Made by a program: the position numbers and the translations under genes. The notes below the pieces were generated by a model. The model worked only from the letters and a program-made list of their open reading frames with translations, had not been told where the DNA came from and ran no database searches. A DNA stretch of 64,000 nt. Source: Ananas comosus (taxonomy: Eukaryota > Streptophyta > Magnoliopsida > Poales > Bromeliaceae). Position 1 is the stretch's first letter, and the number at the start of each line of letters is the position of its first letter. The DNA is taken from the NCBI RefSeq assembly GCF_001540865.1, contig NC_033638.1, positions 9,095,133 through 9,159,132 on the forward strand. The letters are read 5' to 3'. Positions 39,922-53,079 of the stretch are shown one piece after another.

Positions 39922-40894
39922 GTCTCCGTTTTCATTTGTTATCGAATCGGATTCGACGAAAAATATATATATTTATATGCACGTATGCATGTATGTACGT
40001 ACGTAGGTATGTATTTCAAAGTAGGAGGGGGCGATCTCTCTAAATAAACTAGGAGAGAAGCATGAGGCCTACTTTGATGCTGAGGTAGCTTTTTAAGTTA
40101 AGCACCCGCTGAGGCCTAAATTTCTGTTGTACTAGGAGGGAGTCGTGATTGGTAAATAGAATAGGGATTATGAACTTGTAGAGTGGTTTCAAGCCATAAT
40201 GTATGCGAGAATTAGTTGTCCATTTTAAGAATCAGCAGGTAATAAAAAATAAAAAAAATTGGGACCGCGATTTGGTGCAAATTCAAGAATTTATTTTGCC
40301 CTGCATCTCTCCTTATTTTTGATTAGATTAATTATCAATAAATAATCTCCAAAGTTGTTTTGGGTGGTATGTTAGTACAGGATTGCTGTATAATGTAGGA
40401 CTATTGGGCTGAATCTAAAAAGCCCAATTAAGTGGGCTAGATTTGGCCCAGATGGATAAAACTTGGGCTTCTTAAAATAGCTGTGAAGCTGCACTGTGGG
40501 ACCCACCAAAAATCATGTGCGCACAAGAAACTGTTGCATGCGTTAGGTGTTCAAATAATCGAAAGTAAATAATACCACGCAAGGCTCAAAGCTAAAACTA
40601 CATTTTATAAAACGAGCATCTACTCTAAGGGCTCGTTTCCATCACGATTTATAATAATTAAAAATAGTTTAATTATTATTGTTTAATTTAAGTTATTTAA
40701 TTATAAAAAATATTAGTAAAATAGTCAATTAATTTAAGTTTTTTTTTTTTTGGCCTAAAAAAATCAAATGGTTGAGTTAAAGTGAGGATGGTGTGCACCG
40801 GGCGCAGGAAATAAGGTTCTCAGCATTTCTTCGAAAAAGGGTAAAAGCTCGTTTCTGGTCCTAAGCCCGCGACGCCGCATCGTCTCTTTTGGCT
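39922..40894. other. Intergenic, expansin 3' region and macro-gene promoter
   Basis: After the expansin stop there is a TATG/CATG/GTAC-rich simple stretch (39960-40015), then AT-rich DNA. A cluster of site II-like motifs (40405-40475) lies about 450 bp before the next start codon. A fragment resembling a MITE end (GGGCTCGTTTCCATCACG) lies near 40629. Confidence 0.5.
40405..40475 (+). promoter_or_regulatory. Site II-like TGGGC/GCCCA cluster upstream of the macro-domain gene
   Basis: Within 70 bp there are TTGGGCTG, AAGCCCAA, GTGGGCTA, TTGGCCCA and TTGGGCTT. Site II (TGGGCY) clusters are common in promoters of broadly expressed plant genes. The assignment to the macro gene rests on position only. 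Confidence 0.45.
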
Positions 40895-43527
40895 ATGACG
40901 GGTGCTGCTTCCTCTTCACTATTAACCAACTCCGCTCGACTTCTCGGGTCCCTCCGAAGCTTCCCGAACCCTCTCGCTTCTTTCCAGAGCCCTCGCCCCC
41001 TCAAAACCCTAGCCACCGCAGGGTCGATCCTCTCCTCCAGAACCAAGGAGACCCCCCGCAGCTCCTCGCCGCCGAGCTCCGCCGCCGCCGCGGGGGCGCC
41101 TAGGTTTAGGGTTTTGAGCTCCATGGGTGACGCAGTGGAGAGTTTCCAGCTCTCGCCCTCGAGCGTGCTTAAGATCCAGAAGGGGGACATCACCGTGTGG
41201 TCCGTCGACGGATCGACCGACGCGATCGTGAGATCGAGGCGCCATTTCATTCATCTTTTTTCATTTTTCAGTATTTGATTCATCAAACAATAGAATTTTT
41301 GTTATTTCCTGTTTTTTTTTTTTTTCATTTTGCATGCTCCGGTTATTGCTTTAATTTGCTATAGATACTTGTTTATGTGGTAGGGTGTTGGATTTCTCAG
41401 AAATTATGATAATAGTTAATACAGTTCTCAAAGTTTTATCCTGTGGAATGGGCTAGCTATTTTGTTCTAATGGAACTGAGAGAATTAATTAATTGTTGGG
41501 TTTAGTAAATTTATCGTCTCAATTTAGTTGATCACGAAGCACTCAAGTTGAGGAGTTTTTCATTCAGGGCTGAGAAACATAAAATCAAATTTATTCAAAA
41601 AAGAACTACGCATTTTGTTCATAATATGTTGATCATTTGACTTCGTTGAAACTTAGAAACCCTCGTAAAACACGAGCTGCTCCAATTATCGAACTTTGTT
41701 CCATTTATTACTACTAGTTAGTGGCTTAGTGCAGGGCCTGATATTTCCTCTTTTCGGGGGAGTAGTGCTTTTGTAAAATGTCGTTCAATTGCAGAACACA
41801 AGATCCCTTCCTCCGTGTTTGTTTTGTTGTTTGGAGTTTTGTCAAATTTATTTTTTTATTTATTTTAGAGTGACTCCTCATAACCTTGCGTTAGATATAA
41901 TATCCAACGAAATATCTCTTATCACTTTGATTTTTCACCATGTGAAAGTGTTAGCCAGCATATATATGGCTTTACCGCAGGAAGAGCTTATGGTTTGACA
42001 AAATTGCATTATCACAAACCTGCTCCTAAACTTTCTCCTAGAAGATAAGAGTTATACTCTACACCTATCTGTAGAACTTAACTTCACTTTGATAGTTCGT
42101 GGTTGTTTCCTGGTGTCCAGAGAATTCGCAGTACCATCCTACAACATTATCTTTCATTCTTTACTTTTAAAACTTTCTTTTACTCATGTTCCCGTATTAA
42201 ATAAAAATGTTTGCAGGTAAATGCTGCTAATGAGCGGATGCTAGGAGGCGGAGGTGTTGATGGAGGTAACTGCAATGCAGTTTCGTGAGATCAAATGTTT
42301 TTTTATGTGGCCGGTCTTGAGATTATCATCAATCATCTATAATGACTTGAAATGCCATGTCTCAGCTATCCATAGAGCTGCCGGGCCTGAACTTTTAGCA
42401 GCGTGTGAGGAAGTCCCAGAGGTCAAACCTGGAGTTCGCTGTCCTACTGGAGAATCCAGGATTACTCCGTCAGTATTTCTACCGGATATTGATTTAATTG
42501 CTCAATATTATACCACCTTTTGTTATGCTATTTAAAGATGCTTGTCATTTGAACATTAAACAATTCCAGAGCTTTTCGGCTTCCTGTGTCACATGTAATA
42601 CACACTGTCGGACCTATTTATTACAGCAATAAACAGCCTGAGGTTTCCTTGAGTAATGCATACAGGTATGACCTCTCATATTTGCTGCTGCATCTATTGT
42701 AAAAACTAAGTGAACAGTTCCTTTAATTTTTTTTTGTATTTTCATTGTTGCGGAACCATACTCAAGAACTCTACTTGCTTTCGTGCAGAAACAGTTTGAG
42801 GCTTGCTAAGGGGAACAACATTCGATACATTGCTTTCCCGGCAATATCATGTGGCGTTTACGGGTATTTTGTTATGTAGCTTTATATAGTAGCTTGAATT
42901 TACTTTTGACCATTTTCAATTCTTCTTTCTATTCTTAGTCTTGAATTTATCTTGCATATCTTCAATGCAGCTATCCTTTGAAAGAAGCATCCAAAGTAGC
43001 TATATCCACTGTGAAGGAGTTCTCTGATGACTTCAAAGAGGTACTTTACTGCTTTCCATTTTGTTTTTTTTCCTTTTTCATTGATGAACTCTCTTACCAA
43101 TTTTATCAGTCTTTTTACTAGAAAGCGTAGGGCCTTTTGCTTTGCAATAATTTACCTGCATTGAAAGTTCACTTTGCACTTGGTTAGGTGGATCTCCTAA
43201 TTAAGCTTAAGAGCCTTTCATTATATTGACTAAAATAAAATGATTTTTGTCTTTTGAACACCCTTTTCTTGCTATTCTTTCTTGCTCTACAATGTTGAAT
43301 TTTTATTTATTTTGTTGGCAGTTCTTTTGAATCCTTTCATGTTCATCAGTATAATAAAACCTTGCTAGGTTTATATTTTGTATTCTACCTATGTGGATAA
43401 GATCGATATCCATTTTTAGCTGATTAAGGTCAGCGATGGCGGGAATCTTTGTTTGCAGGTGCATTTTGTGTTATTCTCGGATGAGATTTATAATGTTTGG
43501 GCCGAGACTGCTCGTGAGCTACTTTGA
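40895..43527 (+). CDS. Macro-domain (ADP-ribose binding) protein, MacroD-type
   Basis: Exons 40895-41227, 42217-42265, 42366-42468, 42570-42665, 42789-42863, 42971-43040 and 43459-43527 give 795 nt, 264 residues. The first ~75 residues are Ser/Arg/Pro-rich with few acids, like an organelle transit peptide. The macro domain (about 90-260) shows DAIVNAANERMLGGGGVDGA, the IHRAAGPEL and HVIHTVGPIYY segments and IAFPAISCGVYGYP, the hallmarks of MacroD-type enzymes that hydrolyse O-acetyl-ADP-ribose or remove mono-ADP-ribose. It resembles Arabidopsis At2g40600. A Cys stands in SCGVYGYP where Thr is common. A second in-frame ATG at 41123 (SSMGDAVESF) could start a shorter form lacking the leader. 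Confidence 0.93.
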
Positions 43528-44522
43528 AGGCTTCGACCAAAATTGCTTCTCCACGGTCGAAAATTCTATGCGTCTCAAGACTATTGCACTAGTATTGACC
43601 ATATTGCAGTAGCTATTGTTTAAAAAGTAAATAAGATGGTATCTGAGAGTTCTATTTGTCTCAGGACTATTGCATTTGTGTTGATCATATATTGCAGTAG
43701 CTCTTGTTTAAGTAAATAAGACGGTATTTGAGAGCTGAGGCCATATGTTTGTAATACGAGACTATGCAGCTCTTCGAGTATATGTTTTATCACTGACCAT
43801 CCAAATGAAACGATGGAGAGAATGTAGTTTCTATGGTATAATGTTGAATCAGGCGTATTCTTGTTCAAATCATCAATGGGTGGTCACATTTTTCTGGAGC
43901 GCTACAAGTTTTGTAATGTTATATTCAGATATAGCTGATGTGTTAATATTAGTGTACAGAGATTTTTGTTATTAATTTATTACAAACCTTAAAAATGTCA
44001 GGTCAATACGTTAATATATTAATTTTGCATGCGAGTAACATTAGAATTAAGAGCAACATTTTCAGAGACTCGAGCATTTTCCCCTATTAAATCATCGCTG
44101 TTTAGCACAAAAATATCAGTGGACTTGCATATAAGACTTCCTCGTAGAAGATTGGTGTCCTTGCATTTCATTGTTTTCCTACTAAAATTCAGCCGGAGGA
44201 GCAGAAGACGAAGTGGCCCGTCACTGTAATCTTGTATCAAACTTACTCATGCAACAGATGAACAACATTTGATTTCTCTATATAAAATGTATACTATAGT
44301 CACCTGTTTTTCTTTTTTGTTTTTCCCCTTCTGAATCTCGCGAACTTTCCAACTTGTACAATTCATACACTTATAGGAGATCACTACATGAACTTTTTAA
44401 GTATACAATACAAAAGAGCATATTACACACTACACAGATGCCGTGTAGAAGCACAGCATATGAACACTTGGCTTAATGCAAATAAAGGAAAGGAAAATGC
44501 ACCGCTCGAGTTCTTTGCAGCA
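43528..44522. other. Convergent 3' regions of the macro and RTNLB genes
   Basis: The two genes are transcribed toward each other. A 60-70-bp phrase is repeated: TCTCAAGACTATTGCACTAG near 43573 and TCTCAGGACTATTGCATTTG near 43660. No further gene is supported. Confidence 0.5.
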
Positions 44523-46644
44523 TCATGCATCCTTATCTCTCACGAAGCTCCTCGGTAGTCTGCTTATTACATTTTCATCCACTATCTTGTAATGTTTGGA
44601 GAACTTCTGGTGGACTAACCCAGCACACCTATCCACATGAGCTTCAAACTTGTTGTACAGCGCAGGTATTGTAATCGATACAATAATCCCTGCAATCAAT
44701 CCATAGAGAAAACAATATCCAAATAAATCTGTACAATTCAATAGATTCAAAATTAACAATACTTTGGAACAATATGCAAAGAAATGTCCTAACCGTCACA
44801 CTACACACTTCGTAGTTGATTTTACATAGAGACTAACAAAGAATTTGATAGTTGATTTTACGTAGATACTCATATTACATTGATATATCCATATAGCTGG
44901 CCACACTACACACTTCTACAGCTTAATAAATCTAGAAGGGAGGACACTGGAGTTGGACCTACAGGTGGAAAGAAAACATACCTATGTAAACAAAAGTGAC
45001 GAATGAAATGAACCCACCAACAACGGACAACAACCAGAGGAAAACCACCACCTGTTAAGAAAGATATGGTTTCAATTGAAACTTTAGCTCGATGGCCAGA
45101 GCATGACAGTGGCATTTTATTTTTCTGACTATTGCATACCTGAAAGAAGAGCCTGAAGTCCTTCCCAAGCGTAATATCATGTGCCATCAGGAGCATATGA
45201 TTAACTTTAACACGAAAAGAAGCTGCTGCATTGTTCACCATTTCTTCTGATAGAACTAATTCTGGAAGTGGCTTAAGTTGCCTGTCCAAACATGATCATC
45301 AGACTATTAAACATTCACAAATGCCTTATTTAAATAAAATACCCCACGACCAAATAAAAACTTAAAAAGATAAGATACATATGATCATCTTACTTATCTA
45401 GTAAAGCAGCAGTTTTAACCCGAATGAACTGAACCACTATCAAAATCAGCAGAACGTCAGAGCAGACTGTCAGGAACGATAAGCCGGATTTCTCAAATAA
45501 AATCCATGCGGCAGTTGCAACAATGATAATCCCAAATGAAACCCGTCGCCACTTCCACAAGATGACGTCAGCAGCTGACATAAAATAAGCAAACGCCACA
45601 AAATCAATGAGGAAAAAGAAAAGAAAAGAAAAAAGATATTAATATCTAGTAACTAAATTTTAAACTTTCAAGCATGTTATTTGCTAGATTTAGCATTTAG
45701 ATACAAACCTGTATTAGTAATTAAAAAATTATCAGAAACATGAGCTTCTAGCTTCAAGAGATTAAAAAACAAAGGATTCACACAGTTGAAGAATTCTAAA
45801 CTAACCGTACATTACATAGCAAGGCCACTGTATCAGCAAAGACCATCTGACAACAGGAATTTGTAATCAATCAATGCACAAAATAATTCTTTAAGAAGAG
45901 GAAAAGTTTACTTGCAGCAAAGAGAACAAAAGCAAGTTTCAAATCCTATTTTCTAGTTTTACAAACTTTACTATGTAATTTGACTCCTCGTCCTATTCTG
46001 CCCTTAGCTTGGCAGGTATAACATCCTGAAGAAGTGATTACAACAGCAACACCAGTTGAGCACAAATATTCCAAAACGAATATAGAACAGTAAATTGATA
46101 CATACGTTAAAACTAAGATATTCTGGCATTTCTTACTATATTTGTACAAGGGATCTATCAGGTGTTAATATAATGAAAACAGTATGATAGTTATAGAATA
46201 CCCAGGATTACCATTATAGCCATCAATCTGAGTAAATTTGATCTAGCCTTCTTAATTCACCAAATAATTGGATAATCTACGGATAAAACACTATTCCATT
46301 AATTTCATCCACAAATCAAACAACTTGCAAGCACCAACTCAAGTCTCCGCCATCAAAACTCGCCCAAAATTATCACAAGCTTCGAACTTTGCAACAATCA
46401 AACAGTTAATTTCACCTGCTCACACTAGAAACTAAAAAGAACCAAAAAACATTACCACAAATTTATTTTGCAAAATTTGTGCAATAAAATTACCTTTCCC
46501 TCCCCCAATTATCTGATGCATCGATCGTTGCCGACCAAAAAGGCGATACCCGGCGGCCGACGAGCTACACTGATCCGACGATCTCTCCTTTCTACTATCC
46601 ACAGTAATCTCACCATTCGAAGCATCTTGCGCACTAGAATCCAT
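44523..46644 (-). CDS. RTNLB: Reticulon-like protein B (RTNLB)
   Basis: Minus-strand exons 46644-46494, 45574-45394, 45281-45140, 45051-44982 and 44689-44523 give 711 nt, 236 residues. A short polar N-terminus ([20 protein letters not shown]) leads into the reticulon homology domain: [15 protein letters not shown], a first long hydrophobic hairpin (about 61-98), a hydrophilic loop with [12 protein letters not shown], and a second hairpin (about 159-195; [14 protein letters not shown], then [15 protein letters not shown]). Reticulons insert as hairpins in the ER membrane, curve it into tubules and shape the desmotubule. LFGR..xxHQIxGGGKAAD is typical of the short plant RTNLB9-12 type. The exon structure matches that group. 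A CT microsatellite lies about 340 bp upstream of the ATG. Confidence 0.93.
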
Positions 46645-46979
46645 CTAACACCTTAATCCCACCCAACGACCGCAAAAACCACCCAAAATTACAACAAAAA
46701 TAAGGAAAAAAACTCAACTAAGTTCCTCTAGAGTACTAGAATCCGTCATCAGTACCTTAATTCGAGCCACAAATCAAATTAACCGGTCAAATCGGAACAA
46801 AAATCGAGCACGCACACGAAAAAAAAAAAAATCCTCTTACGGTGCGTTTTCGGGAGATCAAAAAAGGGGGAATTAGGGATTGGGGGGGCGAATTAGGGCT
46901 TCGATCGGGGGAATGATCTGAGAATTATTGGGGTTAAAAAGAAACCCTAACGGGCGTTGTACCTTTCGGCGGAAAGGAA

Positions 46980-46984
<5 letters not shown>

Positions 46985-47016
<32 letters not shown>
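46985..47016. repeat. (CT)n microsatellite upstream of RTNLB
   Basis: A pure CT run of about 32 bp, about 340 bp upstream of the RTNLB start codon. It lies just beyond AAACCCTAA- and AGGGCT-type sequence (46876-46955) that probably belongs to the 5' leader or core promoter. Confidence 0.92.
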
Positions 47017-47019
<3 letters not shown>

Positions 47020-49186
47020 GACAGTCGACTTTTCGGAGAAAAACGGAACGGAGCTGCAGGACTCAGAAAGTTTGTCTGAAATTTTTCTTTACATTCACTC
47101 CAACTCCAAAGCAAATATCTGTTGAAGTTTTACTTTGATCTTTTAGAAGCATCTATGTGAATCTCAAAATTGATAGTACAGAAATCAAAAAGTTTTTTAA
47201 AAAATATATTTATTAGGACTTTTGAAAACGCGTAGCCTTTCCTTTTGACATGTATTTTCATACCACTTAGCATCTTTTTATTTATTTTATAGGCGACAAA
47301 TAGCCTTTAAATAGATGTGGCCTCTATCCTCTCAACTTAGAATTTTCATTTATAATTCTTCACTTTAAAAATAATAAAAGAGCTTTTTTTTTTTTCTTTT
47401 TTGTTCTTAATTTAGGACGAGTAGATTCTAACTTAGCAAGTAAAAAATACGCTTACTCACTTTGCGAAGAAAGGTGAGTGTCGCATGGACTAAATGAGCA
47501 ATTTAGCTCAAGTCTGCTGCTGCTGCTGTTGCTGTTCGACATATGTTGGGATGCTTTTAGCTTCCCGAATCTATACGTGGAATGTTGGAATTGAATTATT
47601 TATGTGATAATTAAACCCGACAATCTCTACTCATTCATATCCTCTGACATGTTTGAATTATTCGCAAATCTATGGATATGAATATTATGTTTTACGTAAA
47701 AATCATGAATAAAATGAATAGATATCCGTTAAGTGATAGATTTATTGGACAACCTGTATGTTAGCGTGTGTGTGNAAACACAAATGAAAATTCGGTCCAA
47801 TAGATACCTTAAATAACAAAAATGCGGGGTACGTAGAAAGAATGAAACATAAGCAATTAAACAAATGATATATAATCTTTACAATATTGACTCTATAATC
47901 ATGAAAATTTTATTAATTTTGTACCATAAAAAATTAAGATGATAAAATATTTTTATATTATGTAAAATATGTGCTTTAAAATTTTATATTGTTTATTGTA
48001 TATTATAATATTTCAAATTAGAAGTTATTTTATACTTTTGAAAGTTTTATATAAGAGTAAAAAAAAAAAAAGAAAATCTTGCGGACATAAATAAATTTTA
48101 TCCTTACCCATATGCTCTACGGATATCATGATCCGCCCTTGAATTATCCAACTTGCCTGTTTACCGAGTTTAGTAATAACAGTATAATAACAAAGAGTCT
48201 CGCTATGGTGCTTTTAAAACAACAAGCACTTAATACTTGCAAGTTTTCAACCGTTAGATCTATCCCTTTGACCAAATCTATTCCTTAGATCATCCTATTT
48301 CATCAACCATGCATCTACTCAACTCTAGAGAACAAATATTATCTTAACCATTCAAATCTTCATCCAATGGCCAAAAATTTACAAGCACGAATAATTTGAC
48401 ACTTTAAATAATTTAGGAGCTCAATTCTACTAGCAAACTAGTATTATTTTCATTTTATCAGAGATAGATGGAATTTGTTAAAATAAAAATTGGTTTTTAC
48501 AGAGAAACAGTCTAATTTTTCCATATCCTATAAAATAATTGTCGGAAAAAATAAATTTGTTATAAAAATTCACGTAAAATTTACTGTATGATAATTTATG
48601 TCCTAATCGATAAACCTTTCTAACATCAAACATAATTAAAGGTTTGTTTCAACATCAAAAGAACTTAGTTATTTAACAACAACTCGTGTATTATATTATA
48701 AGAATTTTCATTTACAATATAAGATTAGAAATTTGAGTTTAGCTTTTTAAAAGATCTTAGCTGTTTGCAATTTATTAAAATAGCATATTTTATCTACGAA
48801 TCATGAATTTTCCATTGGAACTAAACTGGTAGACATCAAATTAACCAACCCAAAGGCTAAAATTTCTTGTGGGCTTTATGTTGTTAAGAATGTCGAATTT
48901 CGAGCCCAAATCTGATTTACTTATCACGCAAAGCCCAGCCCAATGACAATAACCCACTTATGAGATAAAAAGAGCATGATCACAACATTTCTTTTCTCCC
49001 CCTCAATTTTAGAGTTTCTAGATGAAATACGCTTAAATAAAATGAAATGGCCATTCCCTTTTTTTAGAAGCTTAACTTGTCAGATGATAGTATACGAGAG
49101 TTGTACTCTGATACCAAGTTAAATAATACAGAAAGATTATTTTTAGGGTGTAAAAAAGAAAAAAAAAAGTTGATGTATTAATATTT
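47017..49186. other. Gene-free AT-rich intergenic DNA
   Basis: No coding or RNA gene is seen. There is a CTG/TGC triplet run near 47515-47535, an N at 47775 after a GTGTGTG run, and a small GCCCA/TGGGC cluster at 48850-48950 with no recognisable gene beside it. Confidence 0.5.
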
Positions 49187-49704
49187 TGGCATAATTACCT
49201 ATATACTCCTCAAAAAAAAGTTGGAAATATCTAATTTACCATTTTATTTTTTTGTTTTCAAATATATCCCTCGTATGTTCCTCCGTTATTGAAAAATAAT
49301 CCCACAGTTACCACCTGTTAAGTTATCTCAGGTTAAACGTGAGCTAAATGTCTACCGGAGTTAAAAAAATATCTTTCTTGCCCTTAACTTAAGAGCAGAT
49401 AAGAAAAGTTAGTGATAATGGAGGGGTATATTTGAAAAGATCAAAAATCAAAATACTTCGTCTGCCCCTAACACAAGAGCAAATAAGAAAAATTGATAAT
49501 AATAGAAGGATATATTTGAAAGGGTAAAATAATAATTTTATAAAAATAACGGCTATTGCTAACTGTTTAACTAACAAAATTTCACTCTAGAGATATATTT
49601 GAATTAACTTGGAACGTAAAAAGAATATTTTTAATATTAGTCTTTTAGGAGGGGGTAAATTAGAAAGCCGAAAATTTTTTAAGGGTATATAAGCAATTCC
49701 CCCC
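49187..49704. mobile_element. Mutator-like MITE with a 9-bp target duplication
   Basis: A 518-bp element whose left end GGCATAATTACCTATATACT mirrors the right end, ATATAAGCAATTCCCCCC. It is flanked by identical TAATATTTT at 49178-49186 and 49705-49713. The interior is AT-rich with internally repeated, non-coding segments. Confidence 0.78.
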
Positions 49705-49713
49705 TAATATTTT

Positions 49714-51235
49714 ATATTCAACAAAATGGCTACCTTACAAATCATAACATGGTAACAGGAGAATATTAGAGTTCAAGTTATTTCAGCATATATAACCGTG
49801 CCAAGCTAGCATTTACCAAGCAGCTGTGATGCTATTCTAATTAATTGTACATTTCTCTGACCATCATACACCACTAGTTTGTTAAGCATGAATGGGTGAT
49901 TTGGGAGTTCCTTTTATTCTTGACCTCTTGTGATATTAATTCTCTCTTGTTTAGCCACAAATGATCATTAAGCTATCGAGTATAATATCAGTTAAAGCTA
50001 ATTGACTACTTTTTTGCTAAATCAAAAGACATTTCCTGTCACTTAAGAAGCTTAAGATCATCTGATAAAAAAAATGCCTCTTTGATCCACAGGAAAATCT
50101 GTATAGTCTCCTTTAGTTGCCGCAAAGGTCATGTATTAGCTTTGCGATAATCCAAAAAAAAAATTGCGACGAAACTTCATTTTAACTAGATTTTGTGTGT
50201 GCGCGTCAAAAATTTAGAGAGAACATAAGTTACCATATTGTTTAACTCGTCTCTGGAAACTTTTCTTTATTGTGACGCAACTCTGGTTTGGCTTTTCTAA
50301 AATTAAAATGATTGAATATGTTGGCGGATGGTAAATTGCTTACAAGCTACGCATCGATAAAATTTTGAATCAAAAATAATAGTATGCACCTATTTTCGCT
50401 CTTCTTTTCTTTCCTAAATATGATAGTTTGTGAGATGCTCAACAATAACAATAATAGAAAAGTACAACTGGTGGCTCGTGCGATACTCATAATACAAGCA
50501 TTTGAGTTTTAAAACGGAAAAGGAAATGTATAAGTGTAGCCAAATATGACCTAAACATACTCCTTTAAGCTGAACAGTCGTGATAAAGGAACTAACATAA
50601 ACAATTATGAGCAAAGCACTCAATTCCCTTGGCCTTCATTTGTTACTAATACTGGAATCAATATCTGTAGGTTTATAGGCATTAACTAGATTTAGCAAAT
50701 GGAATCAACTCCTTTGCAGAATCACTAAAAGGAACAACAAAGCACAATTAAAAGAAAACAAATTATTCATTAAGACGTAACAACGGATGTACGTTGAACC
50801 TCTCTTATGTATGTTCTATTCGAAAATTTTCAAAACGCTAGCAAGGGACGTGCTGGTATATTGTCGGTACAATATAGTATGTTGGTGTGTCTTGGTACGC
50901 ACACTTTTTTTTTCATATGTTAGGACAGTGTATGGGCACGTACGAATGATATGACTAGTAGGGATAGTATGATTTTATTGGCACCGATAGTATGGATGGT
51001 AGTACATACCAACTGAAACTATCATTCTGGCTTGAATTATAATTGCTCTTCAAATACTTCTAATATCAAAATAAATTAAAAATAAAAAAAAAAGGAAACT
51101 GAGTATCAAATTCCTTGCACACATAATGACTATGATAATTAAAAAAAAAATAATTGATTGTTTATGTAATTTTAAAATTCGTACTATTCACGTGATAAAC
51201 GGCAGTTACCAAAAAAAAAAAAAAAAATTAGAATG
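49714..51235. other. Gene-free intergenic DNA
   Basis: AT-rich spacer. At 50838-51012 a GTGCTGG/CGGTAC/GGCACC-rich stretch is weakly reminiscent of the ends of the family G MITE but does not align convincingly. Confidence 0.45.
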
Positions 51236-51660
51236 GTTCCATAGACTGCCACGTGGCACGATTTTACTGATCAGGACATTTCCAGAGTGGGGCCCTGTCA
51301 GGGTGGGCTCCACTAGCCATGGGGGGGCTCAAGTGGAGTCCAAAAAATGCTTGAGGCTTGAGCGTTACTTTTGGCGCACAGCTAAAGCGGTGACGTCACG
51401 CGACGTTACGCAAGGGTGCTCGGCGTGTCGGAGTCGACAAAAAGTGGCGAGGAAACGGCAAGGGTACCCGCCAAAACGCGTGCAAGTTCCATGCGCCGCA
51501 CTCGTACGTTCCTCCCATTTTTCTCTTTATTTCCCACAATACCCCTCACCTTTTTATCCTTCCCAAAATGCCCCCCGGCCACAGGATTCCCGTGTGCCCG
51601 TGTCACCAAAAACTTCTTGCGTGCGCCCCGCGCATTCGTACATCACGTGTATTGTCCTTC
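51236..51660. other. GC island with G-box and GGGCCC motifs
   Basis: A roughly 425-bp GC-rich block in AT-rich DNA, containing GCCACGTGGC, GTGGGGCCC, a TGACGTCACG palindrome and CACGTG near 51645. Open frames cross it on both strands but resemble no family. It may be a stranded promoter or a transposon-derived segment. Confidence 0.45.
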
Positions 51661-53079
51661 TCCTTTCTTATCTTATCTTATACTTCAGATTACACCATTT
51701 AAAATAAATAAATAAATAAATATTATCTGTAAGTAAAATCTTACATTTCATCATCCGAAAATTTTTATTAGTATTTTAACAAATAAATTGATAAAATTGG
51801 TGATTAAATTCAGACCTTTAGATGTTCAGAATATAAATTTTATACTTATTTTATAGGTGTATGATAATTAAATAGTATTATCTGTTTTTTACCTAGAAAG
51901 TTTCTATTGTATTGGTTATACCACATTGGATATATTTTTAAACTGAAATTGTTATGTCATCTAAGATAATAAAGAATCTAATAGGACATAATTTAAAAAA
52001 TTTTATATTAAAATGATGTTAAAAAAAATTACTCGTATATCTTTTTGCTTTGAGAAGATTTTGATTGAATATATTATTATTTTTATTTAAAATAACTTTT
52101 ATAATGAAGGGTTTCTCTTTTTTCTAGAAGAGCCAGAGCTGTAACATTTAACTTATAAACTATATTACTGGATAAAAGGAGAAGGAAAGAGTTTTAGAAT
52201 TAACTTAATCTTGCTCAATTTATAATTCACCGTATGAAATTCAAAGTGCTAAAATTTATGACCCGAATAATAATTTGGTGATAATTTACATAAAGCTTTT
52301 ATATTCGTTAGTTCGGTCAAATCTATGTTAATCACGTAACCGCGTGTGAGATCATCTTGGTAATTCATGTATTCAGCTAGTCAATTTTTCGGATAAAAAT
52401 TTTATTGATTTGACGAAAACAAAAATTTTATGATAAATTATAATGAAATTACTGATGAAGTACAAATCTAATAGCATTCGAGCAACGGTGCATGAATGCA
52501 ATGCAAAAGTTGTGCGCATACACCTGGTGCACACAATAGTTTCTCAGGTCTACCAACTTGAGCCAAGCACTCGTGCAACATGCACGAGGAATTCGCTTCT
52601 TGGTTGCAAGTAATTGTCAAAACTTGGTGTACTAAAATGTACTTTACGCTGTAGGGCCCAATATCTCAATTTTATTTTTGTCTAAAGTTTTGAGAGTATC
52701 TGAAACGTAGGAACGTTCCGACTATAAAGTCATTCAAAATTTGATCAAAGAATTAGTGTTTACTAATATTCCTAACAGTTTTCTATTCTGGACTATTGGA
52801 ATCCTTCCATTCAAGAAATAGATGTACGAACAAAGGATTAAGACTCGATCATTAATTTTTTATAGAAATTTTTGATGATATACTAATCAAATATATGTGA
52901 TTTAACCCATCTCAAAATAGTTGCACATATAGAATCTTTTAAAAAATTAAAAATTTACTATTAAGGTATCAAGTAGTCTTAATAATTAACGGCAAAAAAG
53001 GACTAACATTTAATTTTTTGAAAAATTTACTAAATAAAATTTGTATACAAGCTTTTTGAACATCACATAACACACGGTG
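51661..53079. other. Gene-free AT-rich intergenic DNA
   Basis: Nothing beyond AT-rich spacer is seen, with a short run of AAAT units at about 51704-51721. Confidence 0.5.

Noticed and set aside
51126..51707. A 193-codon open frame
   Set aside because: It begins in poly-A/AT spacer and runs through a GC island; the product is basic low-complexity without domains.
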